Assembly (NCBI GenBank): GCA_016758965.1
Contig: JAEPRB010000080.1
Location: 91,684 to 155,683 of the forward strand
From: Circinella minor
Lineage: Eukaryota; Mucoromycota; Mucoromycetes; Mucorales; Lichtheimiaceae
Length of the DNA: 64,000 bases
Direction: 5' to 3'
The notes beneath the pieces were generated by a model. It was not told the DNA's origin and ran no database searches. It worked only from the letters and a program-made list of their open reading frames with translations. The position numbers and the translations under genes were made by a program. Of the stretch, positions 24,085-34,536 are shown in pieces; position 1 is the stretch's first letter, and each line of letters begins with the position of its first letter.

Positions 24085-26558
24085 TTCAATTATCAACGAA
24101 CCCCTCATCTTTTTTGGTCATTTTTTTATTATCTAGTACGTAATTATTAATACAATGTATCATATACCATTATCGTTTTATTACTTTTATGAACCCTTAT
24201 CATTTATATGAATAGTATCGTCACAATGACAACAGGATTATTCGTCTGTAATTCAATGAAGGATTCGTGATACGCAAAAAGAAAAATAAATAAATACATA
24301 GTCATTTTGTCATACAGTAATTTTTTGCTTAAATAGCAAAATAATAGAATAACTATTTTTATCATATAAAAAATAAACAATATGCTACATAAAAACAAAC
24401 ATTTAATATATTAAAATAATAATAAAGAAAGGTGACCCTGATCATTGTCAACTTTTTAATTCTAAAACGTCGTTTTTTTTTCAATTTTTATTTTATTTTT
24501 ATTTTTAACTTCTAGCACAATTCTTGTTGGTTCCAGGCTTTGGCTAAGTTTTTTTTTTCTTTAATTTCTGGTTTAAAAGAATATGTTACACGTTGGGTTG
24601 TTGTACAGAAATATTGGAATAAATCTTGTAAGTTAGTTGTTGACAATGCTGCGGTCTTTTTCATTAAAGAGCTAAACAAGTGGGGTAAAAATATAAATGG
24701 AATGTATTCTGGGGGTGAAAGAAATTTATTTTGTCATTCGATTAATATGGATTAATAATGTTATCTAAGCCTAAAATAGAGATTAGTTATCCACATAATT
24801 AGTTACTATTAAAATGACCGGGTATCGAGATTTTTTTTTATTCACACATGCGCACATTTTGAGTAATTGAAATTATTTCCAATTGGATCTGAATTTGGGT
24901 GATACAACTTTTTGTTGTTGGCATTCTTCGTATTGTTAGTCTTTTGTTGTTTATTTATTAAGGCTCTTTATTTTACATACCCACACTTATTGGTACCATG
25001 GTTATTTTGTGTTACTTTTGTCACATTTACTTTTTGTCCCCCCTCACGAAAAGTAAACTCAATTAAATACAATAATTATAAGTATCTAAGTAAAAAAGAA
25101 ATTGGTTCTTAAAATGTGAATAATGTATAACATACTCTATTTGTTTATGAAAATCAAAATTAGCGTTATAGATTGTTATAATAAAAAAAGATTAATAATA
25201 TATACCACTGGAACTTGTATAGACTTAACATACCTATCATCATTGGCAACTTCATCACTGATGATAGATAATAGTGCTAAGGATTCCATTCATATAATAG
25301 CTATATTATCATTAGCATAGCAAATAATAAATTATAATGATGATAAAGGGACAAAAACAAACATTTTAAATACGCCATTGTACACTCATTTGCAAATAAT
25401 AATGGGTATACGTACAAAGGTCTGGATCAAAAAACAAAATAATGTTGTCGGGCGCTGACGAACCAGTAACTATAGGTTACTACGATCAAAGTAAAAGAAA
25501 CCAGGGAGAGAAATTTTGTATATTGATTTATAGGGGTTTGATAGTGGGTTACTTATTTGTATAGCATTAAAAAAAACCGATTGCACTCATGAATTTCGTA
25601 AAAAGAGCTTATATCTTGGTTGTTGAATTGTCGAAAGTTTTTTTTCTTACAGACTCATTAGTTATCCTGATGTATGATGACTGCCTTGGATAACTTTCCC
25701 TGTTCTTCATGAGATTTGCTTAACTGTTACTCGTTACACCCAAGATAATTAACCTTTACACTTTATATCCATTTTCAAATTACAAACCTAGCAATTGTCT
25801 TTTTATGGAAATAAAGGCTTTTATTTTCTTATCGTCCCAAACTATTGTAGCCATAGATAATCATGAAAAGGCACACTTTTTTTTAAGTCATGTCAATCAA
25901 CCAAGTGGGGACACTAGCAGAAATAAAAACAGAAACTCTGAGACCTTTTTTTATATATTTTTTAAATCATCCTTTTATTTTCTTATATAGTACTAAAGAT
26001 AATTCTTAATTCAGAATGCCAACGTCTAAAGAGAAAAAGTAATGCTCTTGTTCACATAAATCATTCTATTAGAAATCAAAGCACATATTTTTATAATGTT
26101 TTATCGGAAAAACGCGCTTTTAATAACGAATACTTCATTGTTGTTATCCGAATCTACGGAACGCAGTAATTGACTTTTAAAGGAAAAGTTGCTCTTTATT
26201 TAGTTCTCTGTGCTTCAGGTCACTGGATCTGCTTGATTTTTTCTGGAGAGTGTGTTTGGTAAAAGATATATTACTATAATAATGTGGCTAAGAGTTAAAA
26301 AAAATTGTCGCATTATACATTCTATAATATTCTTTAGATTAGGTGTGTTGTGCTCAATTCATTTACCTCATTAATTTAAAGGAGATCGTTAAAGAGTTTG
26401 ATTTTTCTTATAATTACCCATATTACACACACTTTTAAGCGTTCATTCCAGCAATATATTTTAAAAGGCTTTGAACAAGATACTGGATTCTCTAATAAAT
26501 ATTTGTAGTAACTATTATTATAGATGGTACTTAAGACAATTGTCCCGTTTACCTAATA
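24085..26558. other. AT-rich intergenic region
   Basis: No recognisable gene. Small ORFs at 24540-24755, 24912-25112, 25123-25320 and 25805-25990 (all +) have no known domain, codon bias or introns, and I treat them as chance. Confidence 0.5.
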
Positions 26559-26560
26559 TA

Positions 26561-26599
26561 CAGGATTTTGCATTCATTTCCGGACGCAACCCTCAATTT
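26561..26599. repeat. Left terminal inverted repeat of the MITE-like element
   Basis: 39 bp, complementary to 26961-26999 with two mismatches. It is followed inward by TTCGCTTAT-type repeats. Confidence 0.9.
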
Positions 26600-26960
26600 G
26601 TTCGCTTATAATGTCAGTTTTTTTCGCTTATGATATGCTATATTGTTCGCTTATGATATACTATATTTTTTCGCTTATGATGGCGGTATTTTTCGCTTAT
26701 AATATGTGATATTTGGTTAATCTCATAAAAGCAGATGTAGCAAATAACTTACAAAAAAAAAAGATATTAGTTGCGAAAACTCCACCTATCATTTGTGTAA
26801 ATCTCTAATCTTCACAAGTGAATCTCTTAGACCCCATAAGTAAGAAAATTATATATGCATTATAAGCGAAAATTAATGCTATCATAAGCGAAAAATACCG
26901 CCATCATAAGCGAAAAATACCGCCATCATAAGCGAACAATATAGCATATCATAAGCGAAA

Positions 26961-26999
26961 AAATTGAGGGTTGCGTCCAGAAATGAATGCAAAATCTTG
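26961..26999. repeat. Right terminal inverted repeat of the MITE-like element
   Basis: 39 bp, complementary to the left end. It is preceded by four or five copies of ATAAGCGAA-type repeats, including two perfect copies of an ATAAGCGAAAAATACCGCC unit. Confidence 0.9.
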
Positions 27000-27346
27000 T
27001 ACTATATTACTATAAAATAAAACTTTATTTTGAAAATTCTTTGCTCTGAGCGATCAGCTATAATAAAATTTAAACACATGTTCAAAATTGGTACTGTTAC
27101 AGTATGTAATATATAGATAACCATAATATATGTTTCATTGTCAAACCAAAGAACAATTGTGCCAACAAGAAAAAGAAGAGGTATCGGATTAAAAACCCCT
27201 CACCCTTCCATATCTTTTTTCTTTTCTGTAAAGTCTGAATTTTACATGAGCCTTTTTAAGTTCTAATAACAATAATTTTACATTCATATAACGGAAAGAA
27301 AAGAAACAAAAAAAAATCAATTATTAATATAGAAATAGTCCCTGCA

Positions 27347-27355
27347 TATAAAAGG
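27347..27355 (+). promoter_or_regulatory. TATA box for the small membrane protein gene
   Basis: TATAAAAGG lies 91 nt before the first ATG (27438) and 165 nt before the ATG used for the protein call. It implies a start site near 27375-27385 and a leader that includes the ATG at 27438. Confidence 0.55.
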
Positions 27356-27437
27356 CGTCTGCCTCTCTGCACATATTTTTCGCAGCGACGCTTTTTTTTT
27401 TGTACCACCCCTGAATTTTCTTCCTCAACTTCGTATT

Positions 27438-27491
27438 ATGGATCCCGCAAAAGAAAGTGACAGCTTGCGAGCAAAAAAAGAAATTGACTAG
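27438..27491 (+). other. Upstream ORF (17 codons)
   Basis: The first ATG after the TATA box opens a 17-residue frame (MDPAKESDSLRAKKEID) ending in TAG at 27489-27491, 20 nt before the next ATG. It may be a regulatory uORF. Alternatively it is the true N-terminus joined to the next frame by an intron or frameshift that I cannot find. Confidence 0.4.
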
Positions 27492-27511
27492 CTTTATGTT
27501 GTACTATATAT

Positions 27512-27951
27512 ATGGGTGATCGACTTTACGCAAATCGTGCAACATTAATCTCATTCTGTCTCGGATTCTCGGGAAGTGCCCTTGGATTAGCAACTGCTCA
27601 ATATGGATTCTACATTGGTATGATGGACCAATTAACTGCATGGCGTCAAGACATGTTGGACATGAGACGACGATTGGAGGTTGGTGGAGGTGTTCCATAT
27701 CTTCTGCGTGACGAGGTACATAATATAGATTGTTTGAACCATAGGGAATATGAATGATATTGAATAATAATGGTATTGAATGATTGTAGGATTTTGTTGC
27801 ATATTGGGGTCAACTTCCTTTACCTCGATATCGAAGACGACAGGCTCGACGTGATGCAGTAAAACAATGTTTACAACATGAATGGAACTATATGATACGC
27901 ACGACAGCAACTACACTAAGCAGCTGGTTTGCAAGACGTTATGAACCATAA
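27512..27951 (+). CDS. Small single-pass membrane protein, possibly MIC12/Aim5-like
   Basis: Exons are 27512-27715 and 27790-27951, giving 121 residues. The N-terminal third has one hydrophobic segment (about residues 10-34, rich in Gly, Ala and Leu, ending GFYIGMMDQ). An Arg-rich amphipathic stretch with QDMLDMRRRLEV follows, then a basic C-terminal half with RYRRRQARRD and HEWNYMI...SSWFARR. I do not recognise it firmly. A short N-terminal membrane anchor plus a C-terminal WN...W helix reminds me of the MICOS subunit Mic12/Aim5, but this is a weak resemblance. The intron has consensus ends (GTACAT...TGTAG) and keeps the frame, which supports a real gene. Confidence 0.6.
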
Positions 27952-29758
27952 ATTCAAAAATTGCTCTTCTCTACAACAAAAACATGTACATTATCAAAAA
28001 AAAAAAAACCAACAAATATAATTTTCACTATAATCTTCTTTCCCCAACTTCCTTTTCTACCCAATCATATAATAGTAATTGTTTTTTTTCCTCTTCTTTT
28101 TCCTTTTCTCTATCATGATATGATGAATTGAATACTCTTTGTTTGGATATTATTTCTATCTACAAAAAAGATGTCATTAAATTGATTATTTCTTTCAATA
28201 ATCGAGTTTTTGATAGGTAGTTGAAAAAATCAGCAGCAATCAATCAATCATAACAAAGGAGCACCAGTAAAAATGATATATTATAAACTATGTAATTTAC
28301 AATATATTTTAGAGTGTCAAACCGGGATTCATCATACAAAAAAAAAATGGTGAAAAAAGATTATGTCGCATAACTTCTTTTAAGCTCTTGTTATATTTAT
28401 ATTTATATTTATATGCATATTTATTTTCTTATTGTGACGAAAAAACTGAAAAGTTAGGGATATTATCCCACAATCATTTTTTCACAGTAAGTATAAATTA
28501 AATTATTAGATGAAATAAAAGGAAGAGGTAAATAATACTTGAGAAACTAGGTACTCAAACTTACCAAAATTAATTTAAAGAGAAACATAGGTTGATGACA
28601 GCCATAAAGATTTCTGATATTACATGCCCTAATAATGGTAGTACGAGCATAACCCGAATTAAGGGTCGGTCAACTAAACAAAAGCAACTACATCACTAAA
28701 ATGATTGTTTTTTTGACAAGACAAAAAAAAATAATTATTCTTGAATAAATACATTCTATTAATAAAATTCCCTTGCATGATTAGTAATTATTCAAAATTA
28801 TGACAAGGGGAAACAATAGTTGCTTTATTTATGATATTTTTAAACTTTTGCAAAATGACTCCCTTTTTATGATATTCTTCGGTTCAACTCATTTTGGGCT
28901 TTTGGTGCAACCAATTTGTTTATATAATACTTCGTGCTCTTTTTTTTTTTTTTTCGTTAGCTGGATATCAATGTCAATTTTTAGTTCGTGTAACATTTTC
29001 GCATTTTAACTTTTGAAAAACTTTGGTAAGATATTTTTTTTTTGAATAGTCATACAACAAATGTAATTGTTATTATATTTTATTAATAGTTATCTTTTAT
29101 AAAAGAAAACATTCAAATAAAATTATGCTGCAATATTTTATACTTTTAAATTCGATTTATTTTATTTAACGTCTCAAAATTGAGCACAGCGTCCTTGGCG
29201 GACATATTTGCTCGAGACAAGGTAGTGGGGGTAGCAATATTTTATACAGTACAAACAAATCTAACATATATATACATTTAGATAAGTATATATATATATA
29301 TATATTTAAAGTTTTATTTGTTTAATTTAAAAAAAATCGACCGTGCTCAACACAGACATAAAAAGAAAAGAGATAGTAAAACAAATTGCATATAAAGAAG
29401 AAAAATAGAATATTGGCCATAAATAACAATGATTTTAAATAAAATTGTGTAAAATGTAAAGGCATAGTGAATGTCTGTATGTGTGAGTGTGATATATAAT
29501 GATAATATGGATTGAATGGAAGGGCTTAAAAAATATTACAAGGAACAAGAAAAAAAAGTACAGATAAATGTGGTTAAATAAAATGTATGATAAGAAAGAA
29601 CATTGCGAATTAAAAACGAAAAATGTAAGATTGTGTGTATGTGCGTTTGTCGTATGTATAATTTGATAATGCAAATACAGCTGCATGTGTTTGTATGTAT
29701 ATGAAGTATATATGCAAGAAGAGTTATCGTGTTATTGATTCGATTGTAAAGGAGGGAG
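27952..29758. other. Intergenic region
   Basis: Probable 3' UTRs at both edges of two convergent genes. (TATATT)n at 28393-28412 and (TA)n near 29288-29306 are simple repeats. Short ORFs at 28800-29009 (+) and 29435-29823 (-) run through repeat-rich sequence and are not supported. Confidence 0.5.
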
Positions 29759-30019
29759 TTATTGGCGACGGTGGTAAATTCGTTGTTTTTCGTATCGACG
29801 TGCGATGGTATAAGCATAGCCACTATGAGTTATAGTCAAATCTGCTGCGTCAACAAATACGGCCTGGCCCCCAAAGGAAGGGCTACTGTAAATCCATGAA
29901 CAACTATTCTGTGACCATAACGCTTCAATTGATTGTTGTGTGTACTGATCCAATGGAGTCCAATTTGATCCAGAACTATAGACCCATTGAACGATTCCTT
30001 TTGATCCTTGGTTTACCAT
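29759..30019 (-). CDS. Small single-domain WWE-like protein
   Basis: Intronless ORF of 86 residues that is almost entirely one domain. It has WVYSSGSNWTPLDQY near the N-terminus, then SIEALWSQ, WIYSSPSFGGQAVFVDAADLTITHSGYAYTIARR. The spacing of the two tryptophans, the SIE-LW helix, the V-DAADL strand and the terminal R-I-ARR-like tail resembles the WWE fold, which in other proteins binds poly-ADP-ribose or its iso-ADP-ribose unit and occurs in ubiquitin/ADP-ribosylation factors. Stand-alone WWE-type proteins are unusual; binding ability cannot be judged here. A minus-strand TATAAAAAGG lies about 135 bp upstream (plus 30152-30161). Confidence 0.6.
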   Translation of the reverse strand: MVNQGSKGIVQWVYSSGSNWTPLDQYTQQSIEALWSQNSCSWIYSSPSFGGQAVFVDAADLTITHSGYAYTIARRYEKQRIYHRRQ

Positions 30020-30162
30020 TTTAATTCAACGTGTAATTATAAGAAAAAAACGATATACTGTTTCTTGGTTGCTTGGTTTGTAAATGGAATGAGAAAAAAA
30101 AAGAGAAAGAGTAACCAGACAATTATTATAAAGAAGTTCAACGCAATGATACCTTTTTATAG

Positions 30163-30230
30163 TTTTTTTTTCCGCTTCATGCTGCGCTTGGGCACCGGGG
30201 GTTATTATCAAGCAAAAGCGGAAAAAAAAA
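30163..30230. repeat. Perfect 15-bp inverted repeat upstream of the WWE-like gene
   Basis: T9-CCGCTT at 30163-30177 is complementary to AAGCGG-A9 at 30216-30230, with a 38-bp GC-richer loop. It lies about 145-210 bp upstream of the WWE-like start codon and next to its presumptive TATA box. Confidence 0.85.
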
Positions 30231-31744
30231 TCAAAAACTATGTTATAATTATCTTTTTTTGCTTCAGCCTGATGAGACTATTGCGCCATCATAAGAACAA
30301 GGCAATTTAAGGGTGGCGTATGTAATTCCCCCCCTCCCCGAGTAGTAAACACCTTTGAAGCACCAGCCACTTGATTCAAATAACCTAAAGGATACAGAGG
30401 AGGATAAATAAAATTTACTTGCTTTAATCCCCAAAAAAAAATTTGTGTCACATTCCTGTAAGATGCTATTTTTATCTTTCAAAAGCATCAACGGCAACAC
30501 AAAAACAACACTAAATTATAAAATATTTGTGGTCAACTCAATTTTATTACAACAAAAAAAAACCTTTCATTTTATTTTTTCTATATTTATTTTTATTTTT
30601 TTTAAAAAAAGTATTATCTTATGCTTTTTATGATAGCATTTCTTGATTATTATATTTTTATTCTTCAAAAGAGGTGTTTAATGTAATAGCATAATAAAGT
30701 TGTTGTTTTATTACGTTGTGTCGTAATTCAAGAACTTGTTTATTTTCTGTATACGCATAAATGATCGAAAATATACAAATTTATTATAATAATCATGTTG
30801 TGTATGACAAATTGTCCAAGCCGCATTATGCAGATCCAACCTTTTTATATAGTATCAAAGTTAAATTCCAATTAAAGATCATAATTATTATTATTTTTTA
30901 CTTTGGATCACTAATCATATCACACTTCCAGTTTTTTCCACCAGCATACAAGGAATATTATTAAAACTACTTTGGTTAGAATACTTTTCCTCCACATGAA
31001 AATAAAAAGCGCGCAAAACAAAATAAATGGGACCGAAGAATTAAAACAAAATGGTTGTGCTATTTTTGAACAAGGAGCTATCAATAATATTCGACCTACT
31101 TTATTATATATTATTAAAGTTCTGTGCGAAAAAAAAACAAGAACTATTATTATAACCAGGTATAAGATTAATAATAATATTCGAAAATGTTTATATTAGA
31201 TACTTAAAGTTGAACTCTGATTTTATTATTATGAGAATTAATATCTTTGGCATTTTCTTTAATGCAATTACAACATTCTATACGCTTTTATATAATATTA
31301 TTAATTTTAAAGGAGAATAAACAGGAATTATAAATGCATTTATTTTAATATCAAAGTAAGTAAAGTAGTACAGATGCGTCATCACTTTCTATAGAATACT
31401 AATTTACTGATAAGGGGCAGTTTTCTTTATAAACTCATGTTAATCAACGACATAGTATAGGTAATTTGCTGCCATGATGCTATCCCTGCTTTAATTAAAC
31501 TTCTTCGCACCTACTCCAGTTACCATCGTAACAGTTGTAATTAATTTACATTTGAAATTTGATAACTTTTCTTATGCATTAAAGGACTGAGTGAAGTACA
31601 TAGTTACATTTGAAAGATGTTTATTTATAACCTTTTTGAATCGTAGTAATTCAGCAACAAATTGCGGTTTCACAAACAAAGTCGGCGTGATTTTTTTTTT
31701 TTACTTCACAATTTTTTTTTAAAAAAATTAATATACCCAATTCA
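30231..31744. other. Intergenic region
   Basis: Divergent promoter space between the WWE-like gene and TAF13. Small ORFs at 30264-30500 (-), 30445-30633, 30761-30964 and 30972-31199 (+) have no recognisable domain. Confidence 0.5.
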
Positions 31745-32331
31745 ATGAGTGATCAAAAAGAAAAAGATGCTCCTGCACAAACTAAAGAAACTGGTAGTGG
31801 TCCAGGTCGTCGAAAGACTGTTCGAAAAGGAATGTTTGCAAAGGATCGTAAGTTTAATTGATTATTCGGACGCCATTACTTTTTGTTGTTGTTATGTCTC
31901 CCACTATATCATATTCATTATGACTTCCCTTTTTTATTTATTTGGTTCAACTAGTGAAACTATTAATGTATGGTTTTGGTGATGTTTCTAATCCTGCATC
32001 CGATTCAATTGCTGTCATGGACGACTTGGTGATAAATTATATAACCGATATGGTATGACGCTTGACCAATGACGTTTTTTTTTTGTGTGTGGGTTAATGT
32101 TCTTTTAAAAAAAAAACTTATGTTTGTATAAAATAAAACTAGTGTCAAGAAGCTGCTAAAGTTGCTGAAAGTCGTGGTAAAGTACGAGTTGAAGACTTCA
32201 AGTATGTTTTACGAAAGGATAAAAAGAAGATTGGACGTGTTGAAGAATTACTATACATGAATGATGATATTCGACGAGCCAAACAGTTATTCGATGAAAA
32301 GGAAATGGATCCAGCAGATGAAGCACCATAA
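31745..32331 (+). CDS. TAF13: Transcription initiation factor TFIID subunit 13
   Basis: Histone-fold subunit of TFIID that pairs with TAF11. Exons are 31745-31847, 31955-32052 and 32143-32331, giving 129 residues. After a short basic, disordered N-terminus (residues 1-30, with GPGRRKTVRKG) comes the TFIID-18 kDa domain: FAKDLKLLMYGFGDVSNP, DSIAVMDDLVINYITDM, CQEAAKVAESRGKVRVEDFKYVLRKDKKK, then RVEELLYMNDDIRRAKQLFDE. These match the family along its whole length. It is a nuclear general transcription factor. It converges with PEX2, with 263 bp between stops. Confidence 0.94.
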
Positions 32332-32594
32332 AGAACGCTAATACAAACCTCAAGCAAAATATTCCCATCGTATTTTATATATTAAAAAAAGACAAAATCT
32401 GTATATGCTCTGTTTATTGTAAAAAAAAAAAAAGGAACGGGAGGAGATTTTGAAGGAATCTCTATATGGGTGTATATTTGGAAAACACATGTTATCGTGT
32501 ACGTGTGAGGATGGAGGAGAGAGAGGTAGTGTTTGTACATAGAATAATAACAATAAAATAATAACAATAATATCAACAAAAATAATTTTTTCTT

Positions 32595-34181
32595 CTATTC
32601 CTTTGTATCATCTTTCTTTTCAACGTGTTCTTCTTTTGTATCTTCATTCTCCTTTACATCGTTATCCACGTGCTCTTGACGATTTTCATCATCTTCAACC
32701 TTTTCCACAAGCTTATTAATCGATTCAACGCGTTCACCACATCTTAAGCATGGCCATTCATCACCAAAAACAGATATTTTACTTTGGATACAATAATAAC
32801 AATAAGTGTGACCACAATTGGTTTCATAGGGATTATGTATAGTAAAATCTTGTATTTGACCAACAGGTCCCGATTCTGCGGAAGATGCGTTGTCATGACA
32901 AATAGCACATTGATTGGAGGGGAGTTGATCAAAGCCCTTTGAGGAAACAAGATATGATTTTGGAAGTAATGATCTCATCAACCGAAGTTTGAGTTTTTCA
33001 ACATTAATCAAAGGTACTAGAAATAGTAAAAATTCCTATATATAAATAACAAAAATTGCATATTAGAATGTATATAGAGATATATTCATGGTATTCCTAA
33101 ACCCCTCACAGTCATCTAACTGAAGTACTAGTTACTAAAAAAAAGACTTACAGTGAAAGCATGCCAAACCATTTGTCTATTTAAGAATTCAAAACTGACT
33201 TGACGGTTCAAAGATTTCTTTCCATAGACAAGTCGCATAGCTAAGATTCGATCAATCAATGTTCGGTATTTACCGTTCCATAAAAAGATCAAAAAGTTCA
33301 GTAATGAGAATGCTTTCCAATATTTCTCGCCTGATTGTAAAACTCGATACACTTTGTTACGAATATCATCCTATTTTTATTATAATTATACATATTCAGT
33401 CAGACTGTTATGTTTGACCTCATAAAATATATCAATTGATTTACTATACAATCAAAATAGTTACCTCCTCAAGTTCACCCCAACCTTGCGAAGTAATATA
33501 TCGATTAGCTCGCGTCCAAGCATATTGTCCTCCCACTGTGAATAGACCATACAAAACTTTTTGTGTTTGACTCAATGGTGCATCTTTGGCAATGGATTCC
33601 ACTATAATTTTAATAATGACAGATTTCATTAGTATACATACATACATACACGGATATATATATAATCAATCCACATAAATATCACAGATATTAAAATACT
33701 AAAACAAACTTACATGCTCCACCATGTTTCCATTCATTTCTATATTTCAAATTCTGTAACTGTGAACCATAAGTGGCACTTGAGTCATATACAGAAAGTT
33801 TAAATAAGCACAAGTTAAGAACTGCCAGCAGCTCAGGTTCGAATTGCTCTTTGAAGGTTGGCTATAACAAATAACAATTAGTTTCAACAAACAAAAAATA
33901 CCCTTTTCATTCGAGTATTCCTTTTCTTGAATATTTAATACCCTCTTCTTCTTTTTTTTTTTTACCTTGAAAAGAGAAAGTGCACTCCATAATTGATCTT
34001 TAAGGATTTGAAAAAGTTCACTATCAAGAATATCGGAATCGAGCTGACTCACTCTCATTACTTTAATAGGTGATGTTCTTGCAGTTACCATAGATCGTCG
34101 TACTTTTTGTAATGCAGGTTGTAAAGCATTCCAACTTGTTTTCCATTCTGGTTGTGGAGGTTGTGATGGTGAACGAAACAT
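32595..34181 (-). CDS. PEX2: Peroxisome biogenesis RING protein PEX2
   Basis: Peroxisomal membrane E3 ligase that, with PEX10 and PEX12, ubiquitinates the receptor PEX5 during matrix protein import. Exons (minus strand) are 34181-33966, 33861-33714, 33601-33465, 33370-33152 and 33035-32595, giving 386 residues. The Pex2/Pex12 N-terminal domain covers residues about 30-270: ISPIKVMRVSQLDSDILDSEL-like start, YGLFTVGGQYAWTRA, FLIFLWNGKYRTLIDRILAMRLVYG, then VSFEFLNRQMVWHAFTEFLLFLVP. The C3HC4-type RING has CAIC, NPYETNCGHTYCYYC and WPCLRCG. A C-terminal tail of about 45 residues rich in Glu, Asp and Lys follows; it is low complexity and not expected in the family. Confidence 0.95.
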
Positions 34182-34536
34182 TTTGTTTGTATTGTATATT
34201 AGTTAATTGAATAAAAAGTTAAGTGATTAAAGATTACAAAACTGATATTTCTAAAATTTCCCCGCATATTATATCATAAATAGAAATGCGGAGAGAGAAA
34301 GGTATAATTTTCACAAGATAAAGAAAAGAACGTATTTATATGAAATATTGGGGGGAATAAGTAATATAATAAGTTAATAATAAGAAAAAGTTGATAATAA
34401 TACAAAATTGAAGGAAAGAAAAGGTGGGTTCTACTTTTATATAACTAATTAATACAAAAAAAAAATAAAGATAAAAGATATATGTATGTGTATATATATA
34501 CGTGTATATGTGTATGTGTGTGTATAATGAATAATT

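Larger units (their letters stand above)
26561..26999. mobile_element. MITE-like foldback element with 39-bp terminal inverted repeats and TA duplication
   Basis: A 439-bp element bounded by TA dinucleotides (26559-26560 and 27000-27001). The ends are 39-bp inverted repeats (26561-26599 and 26961-26999) differing at two positions; both begin CARGATTTTGCATTC. Inside them, each arm carries several copies of TTCGCTTATRATR or its complement, so the inverted symmetry extends far beyond the ends and leaves a central unique part of roughly 150 bp. There is no ORF. TA duplication and a CA-start end suggest mobilisation by a Tc1/mariner/pogo-type transposase encoded elsewhere. That assignment is inference; the structure itself is seen directly. 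Confidence 0.88.

Noticed and set aside
26870..26960. CRISPR-like array of ATAAGCGAAAAATACC repeats
   Set aside because: The repeats are short, irregularly spaced, mirrored in the other arm and enclosed by 39-bp inverted repeats with TA duplications. The genome is eukaryotic. It is a transposable element.
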